Assembly: GCA_964019135.1 (NCBI GenBank)
Contig: OZ025263.1
Span: 17,089,123-17,153,122, forward strand
Origin: Arenicola marina
Taxonomy: Eukaryota; Annelida; Polychaeta; Arenicolidae
DNA: 64,000 nt
Reading direction: 5' to 3'
In this document: positions 10,741 to 21,530 of the stretch, piece after piece
Layout: every line of letters begins with the position of its first letter
Position numbering within the stretch: position 1 is the stretch's first letter
Translations under genes and position numbers: made by a program
The notes under the pieces: model-generated
Told to the model about the DNA's origin: nothing
Databases searched by the model: none
The model's input: the letters and a program-made list of their open reading frames with translations, nothing else

Positions 10741-12429
10741 ACAGGGCACAGGAGCCCATCAGGTCGCATTTTGAGCTCGCAATCCTATAAACACAAATTG
10801 TTCTCGATGTCATATAAAATTGTGAGTGGTACGATTTTCTTCTAAACTTCCTGATCAAAGGGCCCTTGTTTGGAGGGTAAACAGCACCTAAGTGCCCGCC
10901 AAAATCAAAATCGGCCCGCCAAAATGGAAACTGCCTGCCCCTCCAGCGGGCAGGCGGGTCTCTGGCTAATATCTTGGCCGGGGGGGGGGGGGGATTATAT
11001 AGAGTATGGCCGTTCACAGTATTTTATTGAACAAGCACGATCAATCATATTAACGGCGGTCACGGGGCGGGGGCGGCCCCAGGCCCCCACTTGATCAGCG
11101 TTGCTCATGCAAGTGCTATATCTCCCCCTTCGAAAACGTTTACGTTGTGTTAAACTCATACAAGTACTTGAGGTGGGGGTGCAATAAATGGAACAGCCTG
11201 CAGCGTAATTTGCATACACGAAGCATGTTGCTCGCAAAATTATTCGCTCACAAACGCAAAAAATTTACTACGTAGCAAAGATGTCACCATTTTGGGAGCG
11301 CGTTATGATCAACAGCATTCTTTCTTCATTAGATATCACGTCGTAAATAACGATGTCATTTTCGGGTCGTAACGAGTGGCGAGATCCTGTGATGAAAAGA
11401 GAGGTTTACGCATTACAGGACAATAGACCCAAAGATATTAATACAACAATATAGGTCATAAGGCGATTTTCTTGGTTTCTCTGTTTTCTCCGGACCGTCT
11501 CTGAGCGCGCTTTTTTGGTCCCTCTGGACATCTCTGGACTCTCCAATCTGTACCACCTCGAGAGATGGTGTAGTTTGGAGAGATCACGTGACAAAATGGC
11601 GCTGGGTGGCACGGTCAGCTATCGGTGTGGCATGTGTTAAGCGATATTTTCAAACTTTGAAATTAATTAGCAGGAAGAATAAAATAATTGGTGTATTTGT
11701 GTTTTCTTCCACAAAAGTACCACAAAAAAAATCAAGCCTTCTGCCCCCCAAATTTCCCTTTGTACGTTATGGAGAGTAAAGTAGGCTGAAACATAGGAAA
11801 GCCGACAAATTTGTTGGGTGATTGTAAAATGGGGATTGCATGCTATAGCCAGGCCTAACAATTTAGCCTAAGTATAAATTTATCAAATCATTCTAATGTC
11901 TTTCACAATTATGTGCCTGATATAAAACATCTTTACATCCTGTCCACCTTGATAGTACTTTATGAAGTTGAAATGAATGATGTTGCAATGGCGAGCGCCA
12001 TTTTTATTCTCTGAACGCTCCGCAATCGCTTTGGCACGTTCTCCGGACTCCTCTGAACTCATCATTGAAGAAGCCAAAAAAGCAACTCTTGTAATCGTTC
12101 TCCGGTGGCACCGCCAAGCGGTGAACGCGTGGTGTTGCACAGGGCCGCCGTCAACAGGCATCAACTTCAAGTTTGTTCTGTCATAAATTGCGCGAATTCG
12201 CCAAAGAAATATCAAAGAATGTCATTCTTCAGATTGTCCAAGGAGAAAGAAAGGTAACGTCTGTTTTTTGTGTCAATTCACCAGTAATTGACATCGTTCA
12301 TCGATTATCACCACCACAATTGCTGAATATTTTCTATTATCGCCAACGGCGAAGCGGGCGACTGATGCGAGTAAAACGAGTGAAAAAATCTATCGTGGCC
12401 AATCATTACTGGTTCAATTACTCAAAAAT
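10741..12429. other. Gene-free spacer
   Basis: No exon with family resemblance. A G-run at 10,979-10,994 and unsupported frames at 11,406-12,439 are all I see. The words CTCTGGAC and CTCCGGAC recur at 11,490-11,545 and 12,030-12,050 but are too short to define a repeat. Confidence 0.4.
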
Positions 12430-12830
12430 TACCAGATGACAACAAGCTTATAATTCGAATTACAGATATCTATAATTCGATATCTTTAATTCCTTGACGA
12501 TATGTTTAATTGAATTATTGTTATCTTTAATTCATTTAGAGATTTCATTAAAGGTATAAGGGCTACCATTACATGAATTAGATATATCAATTAAATGAAT
12601 TACTGATATTTTGAATTTATTTGGAGATATCTCTAAATCATTTTTAGATATGTTCAAATCAATTACAGATACGTTTAAATCAATTACAGATACGTTCAAA
12701 TCAATTACATATACGTTCAAATCAATTACAGATATGTATAATGACGTCGAATTACAGATATCTCTAAATGAATTAAGATATCAGTAACAAGAATGACTGA
12801 TATCCTGAAATATTTGGACATATGTGCAAA
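12430..12830. repeat. AT-rich degenerate tandem array
   Basis: Phrases such as AAATCAATTACAGATACGTT and GATATCTTTAATTC recur about every 20 bases with much divergence. The block resembles 13,790-14,190; both flank a cluster of transposon-like elements. Confidence 0.7.
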
Positions 12831-13088
12831 TACTTTATTAAAGTCCACTTTGGCTTGCCATGCAAAATCCTCAAACCGGGAACTAAATATTCGAACCCGG
12901 TTGAAATCATTTACACGAGTTTTAAATGGCAAAACCAGAAAATAAATACTCCACCTTAAATCCCTGCCCTAATTTCCCACGTAGACCCCCACACCCTACC
13001 TAAACTCACCACCACGAAACCCCACCTAGACTCACCAGCATGACTCCCCACCTCGAACCCAACTTCGACTTCCGACCTGGACGGTTCC

Positions 13089-13304
13089 AGGGGTGTCCAG
13101 AGGTCCAGACCCTCCCCCCTTTTCAGGAATAATGCCGTTTTTAATGCAACATTTGGTCCATCTGAGGCGTGCACCCCCCCCCCCCCCCATTTTATGAGGA
13201 AGAACGCTACCTGAGGTGGCTTGGTGGACCCCCCACCACACCCCCCGGTCGGAAGTTTGGACACCCCCCCCCCCACTCTTTTCAAATTCCTGGATCCTCC
13301 CCTG
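13089..13304 (-). mobile_element. Short non-autonomous element, outer copy
   Basis: The right end reads AAATTCCTGGATCCTCCCCT then G, the reverse complement of the CAGGGG(C/A)GGATCCAGGAATTT terminus. The interior holds the family phrase in reverse complement (TCTGAGGCGTGCACC near 13,160) and long C-runs. The left end, CAGGGGTGTCC, is a weaker match. Confidence 0.5.
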
Positions 13305-13317
13305 CACCTCGAACCCC

Positions 13318-13587
13318 CAGTGGCGGATCTAGGGGGGGGGGGGGCTTGCACCCCCCCCCCTTTGGAACCAGAACATACAAGATACATGTTACTATACATG
13401 TTAAAGTCCCAAGTCTTCAGAGAGCAATCCCCCCTTGGGAAACTGAACATACACTGTTAAACCGGTCACAAGTTTTCAGAGCAGCCACCCCCCGGTCGCA
13501 ACTTTTTCAGAGAGCACAGCCCCCGGTCGGAAGTTTTCAGAGAGCAACCCCCCCCCCCCCTTTGGCAAATTCCTAGATCCGCCCCTG
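13318..13587 (+). mobile_element. Short non-autonomous element with intact inverted ends
   Basis: Starts CAGTGGCGGATCTAGGGG and ends TTCCTAGATCCGCCCCTG: well-matched inverted termini 270 bases apart. AACCCC lies directly outside both ends, a possible 6-base target duplication. Inside are repeats of AAGTTTTCAGAGAGCA with poly-C runs. No transposase. The same interior words (TCTCTGAAAACTTGCGACCG) occur in the copy at 41,659-41,813, in the opposite orientation. Confidence 0.65.
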
Positions 13588-13789
13588 AACCCCTACACTC
13601 CCCAGCCCATTTCCCCACCTCCAACTCCAACCTTGACTTGGTAATAGTTTTTATATCGGGAGTACGAAGAAGTATCGTATTTAAACTTTGTTTGAATATT
13701 TATTTCCCGGTGGGAACACTTAAAACCCTGTGTTTATTTTTGCGGTGGACCGAACATCCGGGTACTGCTTCAATAACTGTTATCTTTAA

Positions 13790-14192
13790 TTCGATTTAGG
13801 CACATCTCATTTAAAGATAACAGTAACGAAAAAAAGAAGATATTTGTAAATGGATTAAAGATATTTTAAAATAAATTAAAGATATCTTAAAATGAATTAA
13901 AAATATCTTTACCAGAGTTAGATATCTTTAAATGATTAATAGAACTCTTCGAATCAATTGCACACATCTTTAAACATTTGAAGATATGTTCCATTTTTTA
14001 AAGCTATGTGCAAATACTCCATTAATTATAAATGATTTAGATATATATTTAAATGGTTTAGAGATATATCTGAATAATAATGACATATTTTAAAATCATA
14101 TGCACATGTTTAAATATTTGGAGACATGATATTTGAAGATGTGTTCAATTAATTAAAGATATGTGCAAATATTTAGCCATATGTGCAACTAC
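13790..14192. repeat. AT-rich degenerate tandem array
   Basis: About 400 bases of GATATCTTTAAAT/ATTAAAGATATTT variants at roughly 18 to 25 base spacing, similar to the block at 12,430-12,830. No coding potential. Confidence 0.65.
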
Positions 14193-14300
14193 ATTAAAGC
14201 GGGTGTCCAACCTAATTTAATCGCGATCTGCACCGAAAGTTTACATCTTTAAATTCAATTAGCGAGTGTTAACGCTTCGTTTCGGCCTACTGGTAAAGAG
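14193..14300 (+). repeat. Dispersed repeat, inverted copy at 56,238-56,338
   Basis: About 100 bases including GCGGGTGTCCAACCTAATTT and GATCTGCACCGAAAGTTTAC. The reverse complement of 56,238-56,338, in an intron of TTC25, matches almost base for base, so this is an interspersed repeat in two orientations. Confidence 0.7.
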
Positions 14301-14423
14301 AAAACAATTAAGGCAACCCGCCCCCAGCAATGTCAAGCAGAGCGCCATTTTGCCGGGAGCAGTGATTATTCATGTGGCGCTGCCTTACGTTATCACTCGC
14401 AGAGAGAGAGATCAGGGCCGCGA

Positions 14424-14605
14424 TTTACAGATGAACAGCGGCAGTTCCAAGCCGCGCAGTAGCGCAAGATCTTAGTGTTTCATAGAAAAGTACAGTCCAA
14501 ACAAATTGATATACGATTGACGACGATTGACTCCGCAACAATGCCACGATTGGAGTTAGAATCGCAGCTCTTTAGATTAGCGATGATCCCGCGCTCTTAG
14601 ATTAG
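14424..14605 (+). repeat. Dispersed repeat, direct copy at 22,195-22,375
   Basis: Shares ACAGATGAACAGCGGC, AAGCCGCGCAGTAGCGCAAG and ACAAATTGATATACG with 22,195-22,375 in the same order and orientation, with scattered substitutions over about 175 bases. It follows closely after the 14,193 repeat and may be part of the same larger element. Confidence 0.7.
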
Positions 14606-15880
14606 CGATGATCCCGCGGTTTAAAAGCTGACTTCAGAAGTGTCGGATTTACATATTGCGATATGATGCTAAACAAACGCTTCCATTCATTCTGTGATTT
14701 AAAGATTCATTTTTCCGCCCTCGCGGCCCTGATCCCCATCCCCCTGCCACCCTCCCCAATCCTATCAAAGATCAGCCGCACTGAGTGGCCAGTCAACAGA
14801 TGCTTTAGTCATTACGCAGAAAGTGAAGAGAGGAGTAGGCGGCGGGGGGCGACGGGGGGTGGCTGGGGTTGTGGAGTGGCGGGAGGGTGGTGGGGTGATG
14901 GGTGCGTGGAGGCCTTGGATGGAAAGGAAGAATGCAGGTGGCTGGGGGTGGCTGGGGGTGGCTGGGGGGAAAGCGGGAGGCGGAGGGGGTGGTTTAAAGG
15001 AGCCGGGATGGCCTGCCTGAGATGAGCTGCTGCTGTCAATGGCGACGCCGGAGCAGACAGCTCATCAGCTCACCGTCATTGTTTGCGGCGTCATTGATTT
15101 GTCTGGGGCTGTGAAACTGACAGCTGCGTGTCGCCATGGAGATTGACTCCGGCCAGTGGCAAGTGCTCAAGGTGACCTCAGTAGCGGTCAGTCGAATATA
15201 TCATAACAAAAGGGTGTCGTGAATTGTGTTTAGTGGCGAGAACTGATTCTGTGAGATCAGATATAAGCCTCTATATGTATATACATATGTAAATATACGG
15301 AATATGGCGGGACGGCAACAAGTAAACCAAAGTAGACGGGTCAGTATCGTTAAATCAGCCTACTTACATGCACTATCTTATATTTTTTACATTTTAGAAT
15401 CAAGACTAAAAGTGTCTCAAAATTATGATGCATATGTTTTATATCTCGTTGAGTCTGTAAAACAACAATTTCAACATAAAACTACTCGGACTATGTTATC
15501 GCGCTCGGACGTCCTAGCGAGCCGCGGTCGACATCACACAGCATACCGAACGGCGAACAGGCACGCAGGGATATAAAACCGGCCACCCACTTCTGCTTCG
15601 GTGAATAAAAAAATTGCTCCTCTCCGGATAGCCCACAGGTATTTAGGATTTAAATTCAAGTCAGAGTATACTTTTGTCTCGTTAGTGGCGACAACAACTC
15701 GAGAAGTTGGGTTTATAAGTTTATTATTAGACATGCACTCGGAGGTAAACATAATCCTCCCGAGTGCTGCCTTATAAACTCAGGAGTGGTATCACGCAGC
15801 AGCCTCTGACACACGCAGGTGTCATCTTGTAACCATGATCCGCTGCTACGTGAGTCCCCCACTAATTCAACATTCGCATC
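14606..15880. other. Gene-free spacer
   Basis: Contains a G-rich stretch with GTGGCTGGGG repeated in tandem (about 14,935-14,975). Nothing else is recognisable; no exon is supported on either strand. Confidence 0.45.
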
Positions 15881-15882
15881 AG

Positions 15883-15995
15883 CAGGTTACCGAAATTAAA
15901 ACCAAAGTTAACCCTTAAGTTACCAAAATTAAAACCAAAGTTAACACTTAGGTTACCAAATCAAAAACCAAAATCAACCCATTCAGGTTACTAAA
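15883..15995. repeat. About 35-bp tandem repeat, three copies
   Basis: Three diverged units of GGTTACCAAAATTAAAACCA followed by AAGTTAACCCTTA, decaying to the right. Confidence 0.75.
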
Positions 15996-16314
15996 TTTAC
16001 ACTTTCCATTGCGAGCATAACCGCGCGCGATGACGTTTCTTATATGCAAGGCGGATGGCGTAACAGCTGCCTCGTTAAGAACCTTGAACAAATGTAAGAG
16101 GTAAGCTCAAACAGTTGCTTGCCTACATACTCTCGAGTACAAACTATAAAGTAAAAAACAAGTCAATATCATCCTAGGTTACAAGCTATATCCGTTAACG
16201 CGAGAGTACAAACGTTGTGCTAGAGTACTAGCTATCTACGATAACCCGAATAAATATACACTAATTGTACAACGCTACCGTGCACCTGCCAACGTTGTCG
16301 ACGCGTAGCGCTGC

Positions 16315-16729
16315 TTAGACACCATTCGTTCCGGTCGGCTGACGCCATCTCCGGACGTACAGAGGATATGGTACATGGGAGATATGGCTGGATGAGATGA
16401 TACGTAATGATAACATGTTTGAGTGGAAGCTATTGGGTGCCCTCATGCCAATCAACGCCATAGTCTGGTCCGCAGGGCCAGACCCGGCACCCAAGAAAGG
16501 CAGCAAGGGGCATAGGTGTGTGTGTGGTGGGTGGGGGGGGGGCTAAGTGGGGGTGGTGCGGGTTGACTAATTTGAGGTGGATGGTGCTGGGAGGACAAAG
16601 CTGGAGGGCCTGATGTAAGAGTGGAAGGCGTCGGACTTCCAACGGCCTGCCTGTCTGATTGAATCAGCTGAACAGTTGTCATCTGCAAGCTGGGTGGCCC
16701 GTCCAATGCGGAATGAATGTGTATTGTAA
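16315..16729 (-). pseudogene. Tyrosine-recombinase fragment (DIRS/Ngaro or Crypton-like)
   Basis: On the minus strand, 16,567-16,729 translates to the end of a tyrosine-recombinase catalytic domain. It includes YNTHSFRIGRATQLA, with the His-x-x-Arg catalytic pair, and then IRQAGRWKSDAFHSYIR, with the GRW motif and the candidate nucleophilic tyrosine. This arrangement (HSFRIG...LGRW.S.A...YIR) is typical of DIRS/Ngaro retroelement and Crypton integrases. Downstream, at 16,430-16,500, one frame reads RVWPCGPDYGVDWHE, which weakly recalls the accessory region after the recombinase in some such elements. The N-terminal part is absent: upstream lies a GC-rich repeat and no partner frame. I read it as a dead, truncated copy. 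Which of the two element classes it belongs to cannot be settled here. Confidence 0.7.
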
Positions 16730-16734
16730 CGCCC

Positions 16735-17085
16735 CCCGCTCCGCCACGCCCCCCACCCCGCTCCACCTGTTGGGTTTTTCGGGCCGCCCGCCCCACCCCG
16801 CCCCACAGCCCCCCCCCCTTCCCGCCCTGCCCCCCCCCCCCCCCCGTCCCGCTTCACCTGTTGGGTATCTCTGGCCGCCCCGCCCCACCCTGCCCCTCGC
16901 CCCACCCTGCCCCCCGCCCCACCCAAGGCTCTCACCTCGTCGCCGCTCCACCTGTTGGATATCCCTGGCCGCCCGCCCCGGACTCTCACCTCACCGCCGC
17001 TCCACCTGTTGGGTATCTCTGGCCGCCCGCCCCACCCTGCCCCCCGTCCCATCCTGCCCCCAGCCCCGTCCCCCGCGAGTTACCC
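16735..17085. repeat. GC-rich tandem repeat, about four units
   Basis: Four units share CGCTCCACCTGTTGGGTATC and TCTGGCCGCCCGCCCCACCC with spacers of variable length. It directly abuts the recombinase fragment. Pro/Gly/Arg-rich frames on both strands are by-products. Confidence 0.75.
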
Positions 17086-17403
17086 GTTACCTTGGTCTTA
17101 CAGCAGAGAGGCACTACTAATTACGGACGGATCTGACGGGGGTGGCTTGCCCAACTAACATGAAGGCCGAGATCCTGTGAACAATGGGAATATCTGAGCA
17201 TCGCCTTATAATAATTTATTTCTCACAACCTGCATATAATCACACTCAGTAACCAAAGTAGCGACTGCTGCCGCTGTCATGTCAAGTCACGCGGTCAGAG
17301 TACCTCTGGCACCTCAGACACGCCTAAGAGCCATCGTATAAGCTGGTCTGTATACTGGGAAAGCGTAGACAGTGATAAAGACATCATCACAGAACCGAGA
17401 CGT
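17086..17403. other. Region upstream of the GPCR
   Basis: No exon is visible. It leads into a TATA-like site and AACACAATAT decamer repeats just before the receptor start. Confidence 0.4.
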
Positions 17404-17471
17404 TATTTAAAAGCGAGAAAGTCGCGACTATCGTATTATAACACAATATAACACAATATAACACAATATAA
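17404..17471 (+). promoter_or_regulatory. Possible core promoter / 5' leader of the GPCR
   Basis: TATTTAAA at 17,404-17,411 lies 80 bases before the receptor ATG, followed by three to four tandem copies of ATAACACAAT (17,440-17,470). A TATA-like word at this spacing is compatible with a short leader, but there is no direct evidence of a start site. Confidence 0.3.
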
Positions 17472-17490
17472 TTTTATTACTGACGTCATC

Positions 17491-18531
17491 ATGAATTCCG
17501 ACAATGACGCAATTAATGACGGAAGTGAGAGTTCGTCCACTTGGCCAGCAGCACTGACTGCTGAACTCGCGCCTGATGTGACATCGGAAAGACGGATAAC
17601 GTTGTCCGCGATACCCGGCGTCGAGACCATTAACTCCATGGAGTATGTTTTCGGTATTTTGCACGTGCTCATAGCTGTTTTCATGTTCGTTGGGAACAGT
17701 TTCGTTCTTACCGCCTTCGTCAAGTTCGCAAGTGTGCGAACATTCCACAACGTGTTTCTTGTAAGTTTGTCGACGTCAGATCTTCTAACGTCCATCGGGA
17801 TCTTTATGACCGAGGCCATCCATATCTTCTTTAAAACGTCCGACGAAGTCCATGTCTTTTGCGTCTTGGCGGCTACTATGACGTCATCCGGTGGATGTCT
17901 ATCGCTCTGGAATCTTCTCCTGGTCACCGTGGAACGCTACGTGGCCGTGGACCACCCGTCCGCCTACATCCGGGTCCTCACCCCTCGCAACGTCCGTGTC
18001 ATGGTGGGCGCTGTCTGGGTCTTCGTCTTCGGAATATTGACCATCGCCTTGGTACCCAACACGTGGCAACCTGGGAGTCGTTGCTACGTCCAGGCCCTGT
18101 CGCCGAGCCAGACGCACGTACCCCTAACAATTATCATTGCAGTAGTGCCCTTTATTGCCATCAGCGCCCTCTACGGCCGTCTGGCGTTCGTCGCCTACAG
18201 ACATCGGCGGCAGATTCAGGACCAGTTGGCAGCAGTTGGTCAGCAGTTGGCCCAGTATAACCGTGGTATTTACACCCTGGGCATGATCCTGGGCCTCCTT
18301 TACCTCTCCTGGCTTCCTCTACTCATTCAAATTATGCTAAGAATATCAATAGGAAATGCTAGCTCGGCCGCAAGAGCCATCTATATTTTCCAAAATACCT
18401 TTGCGAGGGTCTTCGTGTTAGCAGGTGGATGTCTAAACCCTTTAGTTTATCACAGGAGGTGCCCCGAATTCCGAGTGGCCTTTACTAAACTCATCCACCC
18501 CAATAGGATAAACCCGGACGTTAATCTGTGA
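17491..18531 (+). CDS. Orphan rhodopsin-family (class A) GPCR, intronless
   Basis: A 346-residue seven-helix receptor in one exon. TM1 spans about 52-76 with GNSFVL (N69 = 1.50), and TM2 about 87-112 with LSTSDLL (D97 = 2.50). TM3 ends in ERY at 148-150 (DRY motif). Cys124 and Cys198 fit the conserved TM3-ECL2 disulfide. TM6 carries SWLP (273-276, in place of CWxP), and TM7 carries NPLVY (316-320, the NPxxY motif). The C-terminal tail is short (about 26 residues). The N-terminus (about 50 residues) is Ser/Glu-rich with no clear signal peptide, as is usual for the family. The ATG at 17,491 precedes the whole fold and has no better in-frame rival. The protein should sit in the plasma membrane and couple to G proteins. 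Ligand unknown; intronless class A receptors are common in invertebrate lineage-specific expansions. Confidence 0.92.
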   Translation: MNSDNDAINDGSESSSTWPAALTAELAPDVTSERRITLSAIPGVETINSMEYVFGILHVLIAVFMFVGNSFVLTAFVKFASVRTFHNVFLVSLSTSDLLTSIGIFMTEAIHIFFKTSDEVHVFCVLAATMTSSGGCLSLWNLLLVTVERYVAVDHPSAYIRVLTPRNVRVMVGAVWVFVFGILTIALVPNTWQPGSRCYVQALSPSQTHVPLTIIIAVVPFIAISALYGRLAFVAYRHRRQIQDQLAAVGQQLAQYNRGIYTLGMILGLLYLSWLPLLIQIMLRISIGNASSAARAIYIFQNTFARVFVLAGGCLNPLVYHRRCPEFRVAFTKLIHPNRINPDVNL

Positions 18532-19479
18532 GCCAGACCCGGAAACTCTGAAAGTGACTACCAAATCGAGCGACGCAACAGTATTTTCAGATTGCCAGAC
18601 ATGTCAGGAGTCTGAAATAAGGTGATTTTGTGTACTTTCGTGGTGTACAGCTAGCTATTTTTGGGCTGCCATTTTCAAAATCGCACCCCAAATTATACAA
18701 AATAATTACTGTGTAAATTGGTGTTTCTTTACAATTAATCACTGACTCGCGTTCGCCTGGTGGCGCCACTGTGCTAGCGGTCCCACCGGCGCTTCTCTAT
18801 CATGCTGCCTGCGCAACAGTTTTTTTACAACATCTAGCATTCAGCGATTGTCCAGAACTTTCATGCACATAGAAAACAAAACAACAACCAGCAACTTTAT
18901 TAAAACATGCCCTTTTCTACGAATGATGTACGCGCTCCAAAAGTCCCCCTTTTTTAGATGTAGGCCTACCCCCGTCGCCTGCCTTATACCGTTTTTTTAG
19001 GCCATTGTACTTTTGTGCGGAACATTGGTGCATGAATATTCATGATCTCACGCAAGCTACGGAAAACTGCGTTCGATTTGTGACAGTCGGCTGTTGATGT
19101 TGTCAGCGATGGCGGCAAAGTCGGTGAAATTCGGCTGGGCCGAGAATGCTGATGATGCAGTTCTATCTCATGAAGAAGAAAAAACGCTCCACTTCGTAGT
19201 TGATTACATTCATGTACTAAGTGCTGGAATTTGTATGCATAGTCTCTTTAATCGCTTTATTGGCCCTCCCGCGACGCAGGTTTATCACACCTTACCAGAC
19301 ATGCTTAACGCATACAGCCTTAACCCTTGCTATAACTAGGTCCACTACAATAACAAGTTACATTTACCACTGGCACTGGTTAGACAAGCGTTAATACAAG
19401 CGCTGCCACAGGCATCCGCACAGTAAATCAGTGGAAGGTGAGGGGGGGGGGGGGGGCGGCAGTGTGTATAGAGAGCGTG
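18532..19479. other. Spacer with one weak small frame
   Basis: An 81-codon frame at 19,094-19,339 (+) has an internal start, GCGATGGCGGC, in a good initiation context. The sequence MAAKSVKFGWAENADDAV has reasonable composition but no family match that I recognise and no clear donor. It may be a first exon; I do not call it a gene. Confidence 0.3.
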
Positions 19480-19552
19480 CACGTGACGTCACTCGGTGAC
19501 ATGACTTTTCTTGATCCGCCATACTAAACGAGCGCTTCGTGTGCTATATAAG
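19480..19552 (+). promoter_or_regulatory. Promoter-like CACGTGACGTCA plus TATA box
   Basis: CACGTG (E-box) at 19,480-19,485 overlaps TGACGTCA (cyclic-AMP response element) at 19,484-19,491. TATATAAG follows at 19,545-19,552. Spacing of about 55 bases is like a compact animal promoter. No convincing downstream gene is seen, so activity is an inference. Confidence 0.4.
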
Positions 19553-20232
19553 CGAAACCGGTATACCTATAATAACAATATTTATTATGGGTAAGAGGCC
19601 CATATATATGCCTATACATGTAATACTACTTATTAGCCTGTGACTGAGCATGTGAGCTCTTTCAAATTGTCTTTCAAATTGTCCTCAATAGGAAAAACGT
19701 GAACCCCCATAATTTTTGAATTCAGAAACACAACCTGAATTTTATGCAATACAAATCTTAACATAACCGATCAAAGCAACTGTCATCAATGGAAAGTATA
19801 TACGTGACAGCACCGGAAGTGTAGAATAAGGACCGCTAGTCAGTGGTTGGAATGTGGTGACTAGCTTGTAATAATAAATTCAGTGTTAAAAATGTGGTGG
19901 GCATAATATATTTAGAATGTACTTTGCAGTAAGTTAGTGGTTGAAATGTGGCGAGTATTATATGTAACAGAATTAACTGTCTCTCACTGCCACAGGCATG
20001 ATGATCTGCTGTTGACATGTTAAATTGTTGTGTATTTTTGTTTGCCTTGACCAGATCGTTGTGATTTGTCTTGATTTAATGTTAGGAAGAATAAGTACTA
20101 AATCTCACCTGGTTCTGTATGACTGCTATCCATTTGTATTTGCTAAACGCATTGGTATCATCGTTAATTCGATGCCATTGCTTGTATCTGCCGCGTTTGG
20201 TGTTGCTCGCCATGCTTGTCTTGATATGGAAG
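19553..20232. other. Spacer, no gene seen
   Basis: Short repeated phrases (AGTGGTTGGAATGTGGTGA at about 19,842 and a variant at about 19,934) suggest a small decayed tandem duplication. No exon is supported. Confidence 0.4.
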
Positions 20233-20290
20233 TGACGTCACAAAGTAGGTCACTGTGGAATTGTGGGGCGTAAACTGTCGTATTTAAGCC
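20233..20290 (+). promoter_or_regulatory. Second CRE plus TATA-like site
   Basis: A perfect TGACGTCA at 20,233-20,240 is followed by TATTTAAG at 20,281-20,288. The layout resembles the site at 19,480. No downstream coding exon is recognised within 1.2 kb. Confidence 0.3.
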
Positions 20291-21530
20291 GTCGCGTGGG
20301 GTGTCTCAGCCCTTTCAACTTCAGTGTGTAGCTCTTGAACGACCACCCCATGGTAATTCTTTCAGTTACTTAAGGTTGCCTGTTGAACTTGTTGCGGAAA
20401 ACCTCGTGGTTTACTCCCAGTTTACCAAATCTTCATTATAGATATTTTTCCTGTCTTTAATGCGAATTTATAAATTAGTAATTGCTATAGAGGTTTTGAG
20501 AGTATAAATATTGGAGCACATGTCATGTCATGTTGTTTAGTCTCTTATAAACTCTTATAACGTCTTTAAACATGTTCTTGTGGCGTTTTGAGCCAAAGCA
20601 TTGTTGTATTTTGCGTAATTTACGAGGGTTTAATCATATTTCTAGTAGGGTAAACTGTTGAAATTCTTTCATGTCACATGCATGTGCTGTGTCATGCCTG
20701 ACCACATGGCTGAATAGACCTAGGAGTGGTCCGCCGGATATATTATTATTGGCTTAGAGAATTGTTTTATTTCGTGAAACTGTATTGTAGCAGTGTTAAT
20801 GGCGTAGTTATGGTGTTATGGACACTGTTAGGCTACCGGTTTGGAGTGTTTCACTCATTTTGAAGAATAATTGTCTTGTGAATGTGGAAGCCCAGACGAT
20901 GTGATTGAATGTCTGTACTGTGGAATAATCTGTATTTGTGTTGTCTTCATTATAGCATAAAAACATCTTGCCTGCCAGCACCTCACCTATTTGATGTTTG
21001 TTACATTTTGAGCCCGTTACAAGGATTGAAATTAACGTTTCATTAGCGTAGTGGCTGAAACGCGAGGCGAGTAAATAACTATGGAAGGCCAAGCTATGCA
21101 TAAAGGTCGAAAAACCTTACACATGCATATTTCGAGGTAAGAGCTTCGAGCTAAGACTCCGCTCGGCCCGGAACACCTTGCATGAGTAAAAAAAACAGAA
21201 GCAGATCTGCCTATTTTCACCTAAATTTGAAAGGGCGATAGACTATTCACACATTTTTGTACAGATTTGGTACTTGCGCCGATAGAAAAATCGCACTTAA
21301 AGAACTTTGGAAGCTTTGCCGGCATATTGACTTTCGTACTGGTTGCCTGTTGCGAAGTGAGAGTAGCGGCGGAGCCAATCCTTTGGACAATAACATAGCA
21401 GCAGGAGATGTGAAGGTCTGCCCATTACGGCCGTGCCCGTTCAGCCGAGACGGAGCTGATGTTGGACTCACCCAGGGCGACCTTGAACTCTGTACCATGC
21501 ACTGCCGCGACGTGCGCTTTCTTTGGAAAC
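20291..21530. other. Spacer, no gene seen
   Basis: AT-rich, no repeat structure, and no exon with paired splice sites and family resemblance. Confidence 0.4.

Noticed and set aside
19094..19339. 81-codon plus-strand frame
   Set aside because: Reasonable initiation context but no family resemblance and no donor; noted in the spacer entry only.
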